A stretch of DNA of 64,000 bases from positions 44,966-108,965 of the forward strand of contig NZ_VKGK01000023.1 of the NCBI RefSeq assembly GCF_007197645.1, written 5' to 3'. Source of the DNA: Shewanella hanedai (GTDB lineage Bacteria > Pseudomonadota > Gammaproteobacteria > Enterobacterales > Shewanellaceae). Positions 31,628 to 41,243 of this stretch are shown one piece after another (within the stretch, counting starts at the first letter, position 1; each line of letters begins with the position of its first letter). A program made the position numbers and the translations under genes. The notes under the pieces were generated by a model. The model saw nothing but the letters and a program-made list of their open reading frames with translations. It was not told the DNA's origin and did no database searches.

Positions 31628-33754
31628 TTATTGGTCATCTGCCGTTGTCCAGGTTTTAGTTGCATCAGGGTCGAGATACCAAGTTTGCTTATCTGTACCG
31701 CCTGAGGTTGCCCATTCTGCAAAGTCTGGGTACGCGTGACTAATATCGACGTACTCAGATGGATGATTCCAAGGAACAGAAATCAAAATCCCCCATGGTA
31801 AGTTTTCACTGGTACGATAATATTTGCCAATTGCAGGGTCTGAATCATCTTGAGCGATACCGTAGTAGTCTGAAACCAAGGTGCCTCTGGTTGTTGGTGG
31901 AAAGTCAGCGGTGTGAATTTCTAACTCTTTTCCTGGAGGACTAGAGAAGCTAGAACCATGATAAAGTCCCTCACCGGGTCCGAAAATGAATGGATCATAT
32001 CCCCCTAGAGGCATGACTGAACTCACACTCGGCTCATCGCCCACATTAAACGGCAGAGAGATACTGAATGTCATTTGTTCAGCCTCTAACGCTGCACCAC
32101 AAGTAGGATTAGTACGATGGAACAGACACTCTGGATTAATCGGTATATCGTTTCGTAGATTCAAAGAGGCAACAACAACGAGATCCTGCCCTGCTGGTAC
32201 ATCTGCGTAATCTTTCTCTTCGCCTGTGAATGGCGAAATATTTGCTCGAGTGGCTCCATTTCTCATCACACGGGACAGTTGGAGGTTAACCTCTGACTCA
32301 GTAAAACCTTCGAGCTTCCACCCTAAACCATTACCATAAGAGGCACCGTAAGCAGTGATATTACCGTTGATATCGAATCGTAATACTTTGTCATCTTTAA
32401 TGATGATGGTTGTACGGTAATAGGCTACTACGTCGTTGACATCAAAATCACCGACTTCCGGCCAGTTATCTTCAAAGGCTGCAGTGTAAAAGCCTGAATG
32501 CTGAATAGTGGTGCCTAAGTCGGTGACATTGAACACGTAATCCTCGACTTCACCATCACCAACATAACCGCTGCTTGGGATATTAGGGCTACTAGAAACA
32601 CGGAAACGGGTTTGGGCTTGGCCAACTACCGCATCATCCCCAACACGAATAGGGATAACCTGCAGTCCGTTGCTGACCGCATAGTTAGTAATGATTTGTT
32701 CATCTTCATCAAAACTGCCATTCATATCCCAGTCAGCCCAAGCTTGTAAGTAGCCTTCGCCAAAGACGCTAACATTGATTAGCGCATCTAAGCCTATTTC
32801 AAGGTTAGTTAGTAGCGTGATGCCGTCATCGTCGTTCCCGTCTATATCTAAGTCATCACCTGTTGACCCAAGACTTGGTTGGCCATCATCATCAGCGTCA
32901 ATGTTAGATCCAAGGTACAAACTAGACGATATTGCATGCTCTGCACCGTTACTAGCCTGCAGCGTGTTGTATTCGTTAGGCGCGTCGCCAAAATCTGACG
33001 AATTAGAACTGGTAACCGGATCGGTGAAACCACTTAACTCCCAATTACCGTCAAAAGCAGAAAAGATAGGGTTTGGCAGGTAACTGTTTGAAGCTGTAAC
33101 GGTTTCAAATTGAAGCGTTATTGCTGATGTGTTCTTGTATGTAAATTTTACAGCACCTGATGTGTTTGTTTCACTAAAGTTAGTGCCAGGACCACTGAAC
33201 AATACTGACAGACCATCAACGCTTTCCTCAGCAGTGAGACTGGCAGCTGCTGTGCCGGTTTGGTAGCTGAAGAACCCTTCACTTTTGAAAACACGTACTT
33301 GTTCAGATTGCACGGGTTCACCATCAATGTCATAACCAATCATATCGAATTCTGGAATAGTGTAAGGCACCGAGAAGGTGGCAGAAAGGCCAGCTGTACC
33401 ATCAAAAAATTCAAACTTGTAGATAAGACCAGCAGCCCCTGGAGCGGTGGTTTGATAGAGAAAACCAATATCTCCTTCTGGCTCTCCGGCGCCCTCTTTA
33501 TAATTTGGAGTGTGATAAAGGAAGGTCGCTGCACCAAAAATCGAGCTCGTTACCTTGGCATCGATGGTTTTCCCGTCATGAGTTCCTACATTGAGAAAAC
33601 GCATGATAGGACCGTCATAGGATGGCCCAAAACCAGTGGATACATTAGTGGTTTCCATTTGGTTAGAGAAATCCAAATCTACTGATTCTGCTGCGATAGG
33701 AATACTCGCAACACTCAGGAAAATAAGGGACATAAGTTGATATCTACATTTCAT
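31628..33754 (-). CDS. LruC-domain secreted surface protein
   Basis: 708 residues with a signal peptide (about 1-22, ending SIPIAAES). An N-terminal beta-rich region is followed by a GEVED-type segment (SSGYVGDGEVEDYVFN) and a C-terminal LruC/DUF4842 domain, recognised by the EDNWPEVGDFDVNDVVAYYR motif. An acidic stretch (NIDADDDGQP, DIDGNDDDG) looks like calcium-binding repeats. LruC domains occur in large surface proteins of Leptospira and many marine gammaproteobacteria, with unknown biochemical role. It is coupled to the downstream lipoprotein gene, so I infer a surface-exposed pair. Confidence 0.85.
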   Translation of the reverse strand: MKCRYQLMSLIFLSVASIPIAAESVDLDFSNQMETTNVSTGFGPSYDGPIMRFLNVGTHDGKTIDAKVTSSIFGAATFLYHTPNYKEGAGEPEGDIGFLYQTTAPGAAGLIYKFEFFDGTAGLSATFSVPYTIPEFDMIGYDIDGEPVQSEQVRVFKSEGFFSYQTGTAAASLTAEESVDGLSVLFSGPGTNFSETNTSGAVKFTYKNTSAITLQFETVTASNSYLPNPIFSAFDGNWELSGFTDPVTSSNSSDFGDAPNEYNTLQASNGAEHAISSSLYLGSNIDADDDGQPSLGSTGDDLDIDGNDDDGITLLTNLEIGLDALINVSVFGEGYLQAWADWDMNGSFDEDEQIITNYAVSNGLQVIPIRVGDDAVVGQAQTRFRVSSSPNIPSSGYVGDGEVEDYVFNVTDLGTTIQHSGFYTAAFEDNWPEVGDFDVNDVVAYYRTTIIIKDDKVLRFDINGNITAYGASYGNGLGWKLEGFTESEVNLQLSRVMRNGATRANISPFTGEEKDYADVPAGQDLVVVASLNLRNDIPINPECLFHRTNPTCGAALEAEQMTFSISLPFNVGDEPSVSSVMPLGGYDPFIFGPGEGLYHGSSFSSPPGKELEIHTADFPPTTRGTLVSDYYGIAQDDSDPAIGKYYRTSENLPWGILISVPWNHPSEYVDISHAYPDFAEWATSGGTDKQTWYLDPDATKTWTTADDQ

Positions 33755-34198
33755 AATAAACCTCTACTTTAATGAGGAGGCAATCCCTCAATACAATTAA
33801 CAGCTCCATGTACTTGAGATCGCGTCAATAAATAAACATCACTAGATGTAACTGGAGAAATGAAATCTGTTTGACGGTTTGGGATTACATCCACTACAAG
33901 TCAGGTAAGAGAATCTTTCATTAATAGCCCCGTTAAAGTCTAGGCAGTAGAGCTAAAGCAAGGTGCATACCAAGAAGTTAACTGATTGAATAAGCAAGAT
34001 TTTCTATTTTATCCAACGAGAATAAGTCCACTTTTAACCGTTAAATTTTCAAAATGAAAAGCAAGTTGCAAAGCGAACAACCAATGCGAAGGTACTACTT
34101 CGCTTAGCTTAAATAGGGAATGAGCAATGAGAGGATTATTAATGTGATGAGATTAAATGTAATGCCCAATAGTTAGAGCGAAGAAATAGTACGCCCAC
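33755..34198. other. Gene-free gap upstream of the LruC pair
   Basis: About 440 bp, AT-rich, with no supported gene. It should hold the promoter of the LruC-lipoprotein transcript. I see no clear operator. Confidence 0.4.
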
Positions 34199-34222
34199 AA
34201 AAAAGGACAGCTTCAGCTGCCC
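34199..34222 (-). terminator. Terminator after nagB
   Basis: On the minus strand GGGCAGC-TGAA-GCTGTCC followed by TTTTTT, with one mismatch in the stem. A second small hairpin, CCTGTGT-TG-ACACAGG, lies between it and the nagB stop (34242-34257). Confidence 0.85.
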
Positions 34223-34266
34223 TCATTTAACGTAATAGCACCTGTGTTGACACAGGCCATTAGCGA

Positions 34267-35058
34267 CTAGAAGCCTAAACGTGCCATCAATTTCTGATTT
34301 TCACTTTCGATGTGCTTATAAAACTCACAATCAGATAATTTAGAGGCCGCTGCTTCATCAATCACCAACACTGCATTTTTGTGAAGTTGCAATGCTGAAG
34401 CAGGACAAGATGCAGTCAATGCGCCTTCAACCGTGGCTAAAATCGCATCGGCCTTGTTTTCACCCGTTGCGAGTAAAACCACCTTTCTCGCATCCAAAAT
34501 AGTGCCTATACCCATGGTGATGGATAGATGAGGTTGGTACTCATCGGTACCAAAGAAGCGCGCATTATCTTCAATTGTCGCTTTGGTCAATGTCTTCACT
34601 CGAGTGCGTGACATTAAACCTGATGAAGGCTCATTGAAGCCGATATGACCGTTACGTCCAATGCCTAAAAGTTGAATATCGATACCACCAGCGGCTTCGA
34701 TTTTCGCTTCGTAGCCATCACAAGCTTGGATCGGATTTTCTGCATCACCTGGTGGCACAAATGTATTCGCTTTATCGATATCGATATGATCAAATAACTG
34801 CTCATTCATAAAGTAACGATAGCTTTGAGGGTGAGTGCCTTCTAACCCTAGGTATTCATCTAAATTAAAGGTAGTCACATCTTTAAAAGAGATCTTGTTC
34901 GCCTTACTAGCCTCAATCAAACCTTGGTAAAGAGCCAATGGAGTTGAGCCCGTAGCCAAACCTAACACTGAGTCAGCTCTGTTTTGCAGCTGCTTAATAA
35001 AAATATTCGCACCATATTCGGCAACTTCAGCACTATTTTTTAAGATGACAATTTGCAT
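34267..35058 (-). CDS. nagB: Glucosamine-6-phosphate deaminase
   Basis: 263 residues, close to E. coli NagB (266). It converts glucosamine-6-phosphate to fructose-6-phosphate and ammonia at the end of N-acetylglucosamine use. Family motifs are LATGSTPLALY, FNLDEYLGL, GIGRNGHIGFNEP with the ring-opening His, and LLATGENKADA. It stands alone; nagA, nagE or chitin genes are not in the window. Many Shewanella use the isomerising NagB-II instead; this one is the classical NagB-I type. Confidence 0.95.
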   Translation of the reverse strand: MQIVILKNSAEVAEYGANIFIKQLQNRADSVLGLATGSTPLALYQGLIEASKANKISFKDVTTFNLDEYLGLEGTHPQSYRYFMNEQLFDHIDIDKANTFVPPGDAENPIQACDGYEAKIEAAGGIDIQLLGIGRNGHIGFNEPSSGLMSRTRVKTLTKATIEDNARFFGTDEYQPHLSITMGIGTILDARKVVLLATGENKADAILATVEGALTASCPASALQLHKNAVLVIDEAAASKLSDCEFYKHIESENQKLMARLGF

Positions 35059-35355
35059 TATATAAACTCGCTTTAACGTAGAGCTCAGCTCAAATACGAT
35101 TGAATAATCGATGTAAGACCAGAAAAATCACGACTACTCCGCCCTTTACCTCAACTTCTAATCCTACAAGTGAGGGGCGAAAGATGCTAATCCCAGTATT
35201 TCGTAACATTACTATAACGCCAAATGACAACGCTGTCATTTGTTATTGTAAACAGATGGAAGTGGCAATTTAACTTTGCTTTAAGTCATCGCATCATTGC
35301 AGTAAATTTAACGTTATAATACTCCACTCTCTTGACTAAATGATGACAAAAAACC

Positions 35356-35973
35356 ATGCCAGAGGATGATATTCACACTCACTTCCCAGCCCCAGAAGGG
35401 TGTCATCACCATTATAAAATCTTTAAACCTCACGGTTTTCTCAGCCAGTTTGTACCTGAAACCAGAAAGAGTAAAAAGCTGCTAGCTGAATTGGCCCACT
35501 TTCCCTTAGGCACGATGGCGATTGGTCGATTAGACCATGACTCAGAGGGTCTGTTGTTACTAACAACCAATGGCATGGTTAGCCACCAAGTACGCAGTAA
35601 AAAAGTGGAAAAAGAATACTATGTTCAAGTCGATGGTGACATTGATGAACAAGCTATTGCTCGTCTTCAACAAGGGGTAGAAATTGGCATCAAGGGAGAG
35701 AAATACCTCACCCTCCCCTGCAAAGTATTCAAACTCGATACAGAGCCAGACTTGCCTAATAATGGCCGCAGAGTGAGAGATCCAAGACACGGACTCATGA
35801 GTTGGATCTCTATCACCATCAGTGAAGGAAAAAACCGGCAGATACGCAAGATGACTGCCGCAGCTGGCTTTCCGACCATGAGACTCGTTCGAGTACGCAT
35901 TGGCGATATACATCTATCAAGGATGCAACCCGGTGAGGTCATTGAGCTTACTGACATAACTAATATCCTATAA
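35356..35973 (+). CDS. rluE: rRNA pseudouridine synthase, RluE/RsuA family
   Basis: 205 residues without an N-terminal S4 domain, like RluE. The catalytic Asp is in GRLDHDSEGLLLLT, with KEYYVQVDG, SEGKNRQIRKMTAAAGFPT and the closing LVRVRIGDIHL typical of the RsuA/RluB/E/F family. RluE of E. coli makes pseudouridine 2457 in 23S rRNA; the lack of S4 and the length favour RluE over RluF or RsuA. An unusual His-rich N-terminus (DDIHTHF, GCHHHYK) precedes the core. The ATG at 35356 is chosen. Confidence 0.85.
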   Translation: MPEDDIHTHFPAPEGCHHHYKIFKPHGFLSQFVPETRKSKKLLAELAHFPLGTMAIGRLDHDSEGLLLLTTNGMVSHQVRSKKVEKEYYVQVDGDIDEQAIARLQQGVEIGIKGEKYLTLPCKVFKLDTEPDLPNNGRRVRDPRHGLMSWISITISEGKNRQIRKMTAAAGFPTMRLVRVRIGDIHLSRMQPGEVIELTDITNIL

Positions 35974-36098
35974 CGAGCACAAGAGAAATAATTTACGACT
36001 TGTTGAATTTTTCAGCTTGAAGTAGCTTATGGTTAACCTGAACATTCTATCTCGAGTTCAGGTTAGTGAACAAACGATTTGCCAAGGATGCCAAGTTA

Positions 36099-37184
36099 AT
36101 GAAATTATTACTCACAGCCCTTACAATGCTGTTGCCCACTTTCTGTTATTCGCTGCCTTTAGATAAGATCACTTTGCCTGAAGGATTCAACATCGAACTT
36201 TATGCTGAAGGGATTGATAATGCCCGCCAGATGGCGCTAGGCAGCAAGGGCACTTTATTTGTTGGTAGTCGTAAAGCCGGCAAAGTTTACGCCTTAATTG
36301 ATAGCGACAATAATAAGCAGGCCGACAAGATAATTGATGTCGCGAGCAAACTCTTTATGCCTTCCGGTATTGCTTATCATCAAGGTGATCTTTATGTCGC
36401 CGAAGTCGATAAAATATGGCGCTACCCAAATATTGAAGCTTCACTCCCAGAGATCCCAGAACCTGAACTCGTCTTTGATGAACTGCCCAATAAATCACAT
36501 CATGGCTGGAAGTTCATCGCATTCGGCCCAGATGGTCAGCTGTATATTCCCATTGGTGCTCCCTGTAACGTATGTGAAAGCAAGCCCCCTTTTGCCAGTA
36601 TCATTAAACTCGATCTCGCCACTAAAAATACCACCTTAGTCGCCGATGGCGTCAGAAATAGTGTTGGTTTTGATTTTCATCCCCAAACAGGTGATTTATG
36701 GTTTACCGACAATGGCCGCGACATGATGGGTGACGATCTTCCCGATGATGAACTCAACCATGTCTCAAAAGAAGGACAGTTCTTTGGTTTTCCCTATGTC
36801 CATAATGATGACATTGCCGATCCCAAGTTTAGCAATGAGACCAAGGCTAAGTTGAACCATAAACCCGCGTTAAAACTTGGCGCTCATGTGGCATCACTTG
36901 GGATGGAGTTCTACCAAGGAAAACAATTTCCAGCAGAATATAAAAACACGATATTTATCGCTGAACATGGTTCTTGGAACCGCAGTAAAAAAGTCGGCTA
37001 CCGTATCGTTCGAGTGGAACTTGAAGGAGACAAGGTGGTTAATTCAGAGGTCTTTGCCTCAGGCTGGCTACAAGGGGAAGAAAGTTGGGGACGTCCTGTT
37101 GCAGTGCTCACCATGCCCGATGGTTCTTTGCTCGTGTCAGATGACGCCGCAGATGCCATATATCGTATTAGTTATAAAAACTGA
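36099..37184 (+). CDS. PQQ-type sugar dehydrogenase (sorbosone dehydrogenase-like), periplasmic
   Basis: 361 residues if started at the ATG at 36099, which gives a clean signal peptide (KLLLTALTMLLPTFCYS) and has AAGGA ten bases upstream. A GTG at 36066 extends the frame by eleven residues ahead of the signal and is less likely. The mature protein is a six-bladed beta-propeller of the soluble glucose/sorbosone dehydrogenase fold, with LPEGFNIELYAEG, MPSGIAYHQGDLYVAE, GAPCNVCESK and the catalytic-region His in AEHGSWNRS. PQQ-dependent aldose oxidation is the family expectation; the substrate and even activity are unproven. A bidirectional terminator follows. Confidence 0.82.
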   Translation: MKLLLTALTMLLPTFCYSLPLDKITLPEGFNIELYAEGIDNARQMALGSKGTLFVGSRKAGKVYALIDSDNNKQADKIIDVASKLFMPSGIAYHQGDLYVAEVDKIWRYPNIEASLPEIPEPELVFDELPNKSHHGWKFIAFGPDGQLYIPIGAPCNVCESKPPFASIIKLDLATKNTTLVADGVRNSVGFDFHPQTGDLWFTDNGRDMMGDDLPDDELNHVSKEGQFFGFPYVHNDDIADPKFSNETKAKLNHKPALKLGAHVASLGMEFYQGKQFPAEYKNTIFIAEHGSWNRSKKVGYRIVRVELEGDKVVNSEVFASGWLQGEESWGRPVAVLTMPDGSLLVSDDAADAIYRISYKN

Positions 37185-37206
37185 TAATGCCGTTTTTATA
37201 ACATAA

Positions 37207-37232
37207 AAAAACCAGCCAATTGGCTGGTTTTT
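37207..37232. terminator. Bidirectional terminator between convergent genes
   Basis: Perfect 26-bp palindrome centred on AATT, with A-rich left and T-rich right ends (AAAACCAGCC...GGCTGGTTTT). It serves the plus-strand dehydrogenase gene and minus-strand lysS. Confidence 0.93.
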
Positions 37233-37265
37233 CGATTCAAAACTCAATCAATACACATCCAACGA

Positions 37266-38771
37266 TTAAGTTTGTGGACGCATCGCAGGGAACAGGATCA
37301 CGTCACGAATAGTATGCGTGTTGGTGAACAACATCACTAGACGATCGATACCGATACCTTGACCCGCTGTTGGCGGTAAACCGTGCTCTAGTGCTCTGAT
37401 GTAATCAGCGTCATAGAACATTGCTTCATCATCACCGGCATCTTTCGCATCAACCTGTGCTTTGAAGCGATTATCTTGATCTTCTGCATCGTTAAGCTCA
37501 GAGAAACCGTTAGCCACTTCACGTCCACCGATAAAGAACTCGAAACGGTCAGTGATGAAATGGTTATCATCGTTACGACGAGCAAGTGGTGAGATATCTG
37601 CTGGGTAACCAGTGATAAATGTAGGCTGCATAAGTTGAGTCTCGGCAGTTTCACCAAATATCTCTTCAAGCAACTGACCACATGTCCAGAATTTTTCGAT
37701 AGTCATGCCTAAGCTCTTAGCCAAGTCACGCATAAACTCAACATCTTTGACTTCTTCATAAGTCATAGACTGGATAGTCGCGTTATCTGGGTTGTACTTC
37801 TTAATCGCATCTAACATGCTAAGACGAGCGTATGGACCACCAAAATCTACAGTATGCTCACCATATGGAAGCTGTGGAGAACCGCATAGCTCAGTCGCAA
37901 TAGAGCTAAGCATCTCTTCAGTCAAATCCATCAGATCATTGAAATCTGCATACGCCATGTAGAATTCCATCATAGTGAATTCTGGGTTATGACGTGGAGA
38001 CAAGCCTTCGTTACGGAAGTTACGGTTAATTTCGAACACGCGCTCAAAACCACCAACAACTAAACGCTTTAGATAAAGCTCAGGTGCGATACGTAGGTAC
38101 ATCGCCATATCAAGCGCATTGTGATGCGTCTCAAAAGGACGAGCTGAAGCGCCACCTGGAATGCTGTGCATCATCGGAGTTTCAACTTCCATGAACTCTT
38201 TCTTCACCATGAAGTTACGAATTGCTGAAACCACTTTAGAACGCATAATAAAGGCATTACGCGACTCTTCATTCACAATCAGGTCAACATAACGCTGGCG
38301 ATAACGAGTCTCTTGGTCTGTTAGACCGTGGAATTTTTCAGGCAGTGGACGCAGTGCTTTAGTCAGTAACTGGTACTGTTCCATGTTGACATACAAGTCG
38401 CCTTTACCTGAAAGGTGAAGTTGACCAGTCACACCGATAATGTCACCAATATCCAGACCTTGGAATGTCTCTTTAAGATCTTTCTGAACATCTTTACCTG
38501 CATAAGCCTGAATACGACCACTGACATCTTGGATCACTAAGAAAGGACCACGTTTCGCCATGATACGACCAGCGATACTGCGCTGGATCTCCATGCCTTC
38601 AAGTTCTTCTTTGGTGTTATTACCATATTCAGCCTGAATATCTGCCGCTTTATGTTTACGATCGAAGTTATTCGGGTGACCATTTGCAGGACAGTTAGCG
38701 CGAATGTGCTCAAGCTTGGCACGACGCTCTGCAATTAACTTATTCTCATCAGGTAATACTTGTTCAGTCAT
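37266..38771 (-). CDS. lysS: Class II lysyl-tRNA synthetase
   Basis: 501 residues, the usual length. It has the N-terminal OB-fold anticodon domain (SIAGRIMAKRGPFLVIQDVSG) and class II motifs: motif 1 around VETPMMHSIPGGASARPF, motif 2 NRNFRNEGLSPRHNPEFT and motif 3 GIGIDRLVMLFTN near the C-terminus. It charges tRNA-Lys in the cytoplasm. It follows prfB on the same strand, the arrangement known in enterobacteria. Confidence 0.98.
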   Translation of the reverse strand: MTEQVLPDENKLIAERRAKLEHIRANCPANGHPNNFDRKHKAADIQAEYGNNTKEELEGMEIQRSIAGRIMAKRGPFLVIQDVSGRIQAYAGKDVQKDLKETFQGLDIGDIIGVTGQLHLSGKGDLYVNMEQYQLLTKALRPLPEKFHGLTDQETRYRQRYVDLIVNEESRNAFIMRSKVVSAIRNFMVKKEFMEVETPMMHSIPGGASARPFETHHNALDMAMYLRIAPELYLKRLVVGGFERVFEINRNFRNEGLSPRHNPEFTMMEFYMAYADFNDLMDLTEEMLSSIATELCGSPQLPYGEHTVDFGGPYARLSMLDAIKKYNPDNATIQSMTYEEVKDVEFMRDLAKSLGMTIEKFWTCGQLLEEIFGETAETQLMQPTFITGYPADISPLARRNDDNHFITDRFEFFIGGREVANGFSELNDAEDQDNRFKAQVDAKDAGDDEAMFYDADYIRALEHGLPPTAGQGIGIDRLVMLFTNTHTIRDVILFPAMRPQT

Positions 38772-38887
38772 CTTCTTCTCTCGTAAATGTTACGGTTCAC
38801 ACGTTAAAATAAATTAGCTTTCTACAACTGGCCTCCACAGGAATAAGCAACACTCTTGTTATCCCCGTTGAGGTGAACTAAAAAACC

Positions 38888-39986
38888 TTATAAACCAGAC
38901 TTTAAGCTGGCCTCAATAAACTTATCCAGATCGCCATCAAGTACGCTCTGGGTATTTCTGTTTTCAACACCGGTGCGCAGATCTTTAATACGTGCATCAT
39001 CGAGTACGTATGAACGGATCTGGCTACCCCAGCCAATGTCTGACTTAGCATCTTCCGCCTGCTGCTTATCGGCATTTTGTTTTAGCATCTCTAATTCATA
39101 GAGTTTTGCTTTCAACTGCTTCATCGCTGCATCACGATTTTTATGTTGTGAGCGATCGTTTTGACACTGCACAACCGTATTGGTTGGTACGTGAGTAATA
39201 CGGATCGCGGATTCAGTTTTGTTGACGTGCTGACCACCAGCACCAGAGGCGCGGTAGGTGTCAATTCTCAAATCTGATGGATTGATATCAATCTCAATTG
39301 AATCATCAATTTCAGGGTATACAAACACTGAACAAAATGAAGTGTGACGTTTGCCCGACGAATCAAAAGGCGATTTACGCACTAAACGGTGTACACCGGT
39401 TTCAGTACGTAATGAACCAAACGCGTACTCGCCAGTAAACTTGATGGTTGCGCCTTTAATACCAGCCACATCACCATCAGTCACTTCCATCAGTTCAGGC
39501 TTATAGTCATGGGCATCACCCCAACGCAAGAACATACGCAGTACCATGTTGGCCCAATCCTGCGCTTCAGTTCCGCCAGAACCTGACTGAATATCTAAAT
39601 AACAGTTGGCAATATCATTAGGACCGGAGAACATACGACGGAACTCAAGCTCTTCAAGACGCTTCTCTAACGCATCAAGTTCTGAGCTTGCATCGTTAAA
39701 CGTTTCTTCATCTTCTTCTTCGACAGCAAGTTCAACTAAGCCTTCAACATCTTCAAGGCCCGAATCCATATCATCGATAGTCTTAACCACTAATTCTAAA
39801 GCAGAACGCTCTTTACCTAAGGCTTGAGCATTTTCAGGATTGCTCCATACCTCTGCGCTTTCAAGTTCAGCACAAACTTCTTCTAGACGCTCGCTCTTGG
39901 CATCATAGTCAAAGATACCTCCGCAGTAGAAGGGTGCGATCGGCAAGGTCTTTAATTTTAAATTTAACCGGATTTACTTCAAACAT
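38888..39986 (-). CDS. prfB: Peptide chain release factor 2, with programmed +1 frameshift
   Basis: RF2 ends translation at UGA and UAA. The true start is the ATG at 39986: 25 codons reading MFEVNPVKFKIKDLADRT and on to RRYL, then an in-frame TGA (39911-39909). A +1 shift at CTT-TGA-C joins the rest of the frame (39910-38888), giving 365 residues, exactly the E. coli length. The catalytic GGQ is in GAGGQHVNKTES, and the SPF stop-recognition motif is in KSPFDSSG. Synthesis is therefore self-regulated by RF2 level. Taking the downstream frame alone from an ATG gives a wrong N-terminus. Confidence 0.97.
39908..39923 (-). other. prfB programmed frameshift site
   Basis: Minus strand CGGAGGTATCTTTGAC: the SD-like AGG is followed three bases later by the slippery CTT and the UGA-C stop context, as in classical RF2 frameshift sites. 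Confidence 0.95.
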
Positions 39987-40207
39987 TACTCTTCTACTCA
40001 AATAAGTTAGATGTGGCTGCAACCCGCTATTTTAACTCAATAGTCGCATTTCGACTAGATCTGGAACGCGATGAATTGCGGTTATTTCAACCTTATACTT
40101 ATCTAGAGGAAACTTAGGGAGTTAGATCGCAGTTACAATTTATTTATGTCTTTAATCAATGAGTAATAAAACTCACAAATTTCAAACCTCATGTCTATAC
40201 TTTCTTG

Positions 40208-41191
40208 ATGAATGAAAAAATGCCTACATGCTGCTATCACGAAGAAGAAGGATTCTCCTGCACAGAGTCGGCAGAGCCCTCTGGTTTATGCTATTGGCAC
40301 GATCCCAAAATAGTCAAAAATAACCCTGATGATGTGCAAAAGCTTGAAAAGTTTGCACGAAATGGGGGCATGATGCGGGGCTTAGCACTCAAGCGTGCCG
40401 TTTTGCCAGGGATCGATCTTGTCAGACATCACCAAAAAACGGGATTTGATATGACTCACGCAGAGTTATATCGAGCCGATCTCCAAGGAGCACATCTTTT
40501 CAATCTCAATCTACATAATGCGAGTTTGATGAAAGCAGACCTCAGAGACTCAAACGTCCACTGCGCCAATTTAACCGGCACTAACCTGCTTGGCATAAAA
40601 TGGAATGGCGCCAAAATTGAGAACATCAATACAGGTAAACGGATCAAACAGGAGATACTGGCGCACGAAGCAGATCGAGTGGGTGAACGAGAGATAGCTA
40701 ACGACTATTTTGAGCAAGCCGAAGAGATATACAGAGATCTTCGTAAAGCCGCCGAACGCGAAGGACTCTTTGCCATGTCTGGTGACTATATCCGCAAAGA
40801 ACTCACTATGCGACGCCACCTGATGCCTCAATACAGCTATAAGCGAACAGTATCTAAAGTTATCGATATTTTCTGTGGCTACGGTGAAGCGCCTTTGCGT
40901 GTCATCGGCTTCTCAATGGGACTTATCTTCGTCTGTGCAATGCTGTATTTTTTTACTGGATTAAGTTACGGCACTCAATTACACCAATTTCAGATGAGCA
41001 ATGACTTTCAGACCAATCTTTACCTTTTCTTCAACTGTATCTATTACTCCGTTGTCACTTTCACGACCTTAGGCTATGGAGACTTTACCCCTGTGGGGTT
41101 CTCTAAAGTCATCGCCGCAATAGAGGCATTTACCGGTAGCTTTACCATCGCCCTGTTCGTCGTGGTATTTGTAAAGAAGATGACCCGCTAA
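40208..41191 (+). CDS. Pentapeptide-repeat protein fused to a two-TM potassium-type channel
   Basis: 327 residues from the ATG at 40208 (a TTG directly before it is also in frame). Residues 8-31 form a Cys/His cluster (CCYH, then Cys18, then CYWH with Cys28 and His31) that could bind zinc. Residues about 80-130 are pentapeptide repeats (AELYRADLQGAHLF, ASLMKADLRDS, ANLTGTNLLG). A charged helical linker at 145-205 follows, then two membrane segments around a pore with filter TLGYGD (287-292). The pore matches the Ion_trans_2 family for K+ channels. The soluble part likely gates the pore or targets the protein; the signal is unknown. It is convergent with chrA. Confidence 0.85.
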   Translation: MNEKMPTCCYHEEEGFSCTESAEPSGLCYWHDPKIVKNNPDDVQKLEKFARNGGMMRGLALKRAVLPGIDLVRHHQKTGFDMTHAELYRADLQGAHLFNLNLHNASLMKADLRDSNVHCANLTGTNLLGIKWNGAKIENINTGKRIKQEILAHEADRVGEREIANDYFEQAEEIYRDLRKAAEREGLFAMSGDYIRKELTMRRHLMPQYSYKRTVSKVIDIFCGYGEAPLRVIGFSMGLIFVCAMLYFFTGLSYGTQLHQFQMSNDFQTNLYLFFNCIYYSVVTFTTLGYGDFTPVGFSKVIAAIEAFTGSFTIALFVVVFVKKMTR

Positions 41192-41201
41192 CAATAATCA
41201 A

Positions 41202-41228
41202 AGGCTTTGAACTCCCGAGCTAAAGCCT
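41202..41228. terminator. Likely terminator between channel gene and chrA
   Basis: Stem AGGCTTT (41202-41208) with AAAGCCT (41222-41228), 13-nt loop, followed by GTGTTTTTA on the plus strand. It lies between two convergent stops. Confidence 0.55.
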
Positions 41229-41243
41229 GTGTTTTTATGCCGA

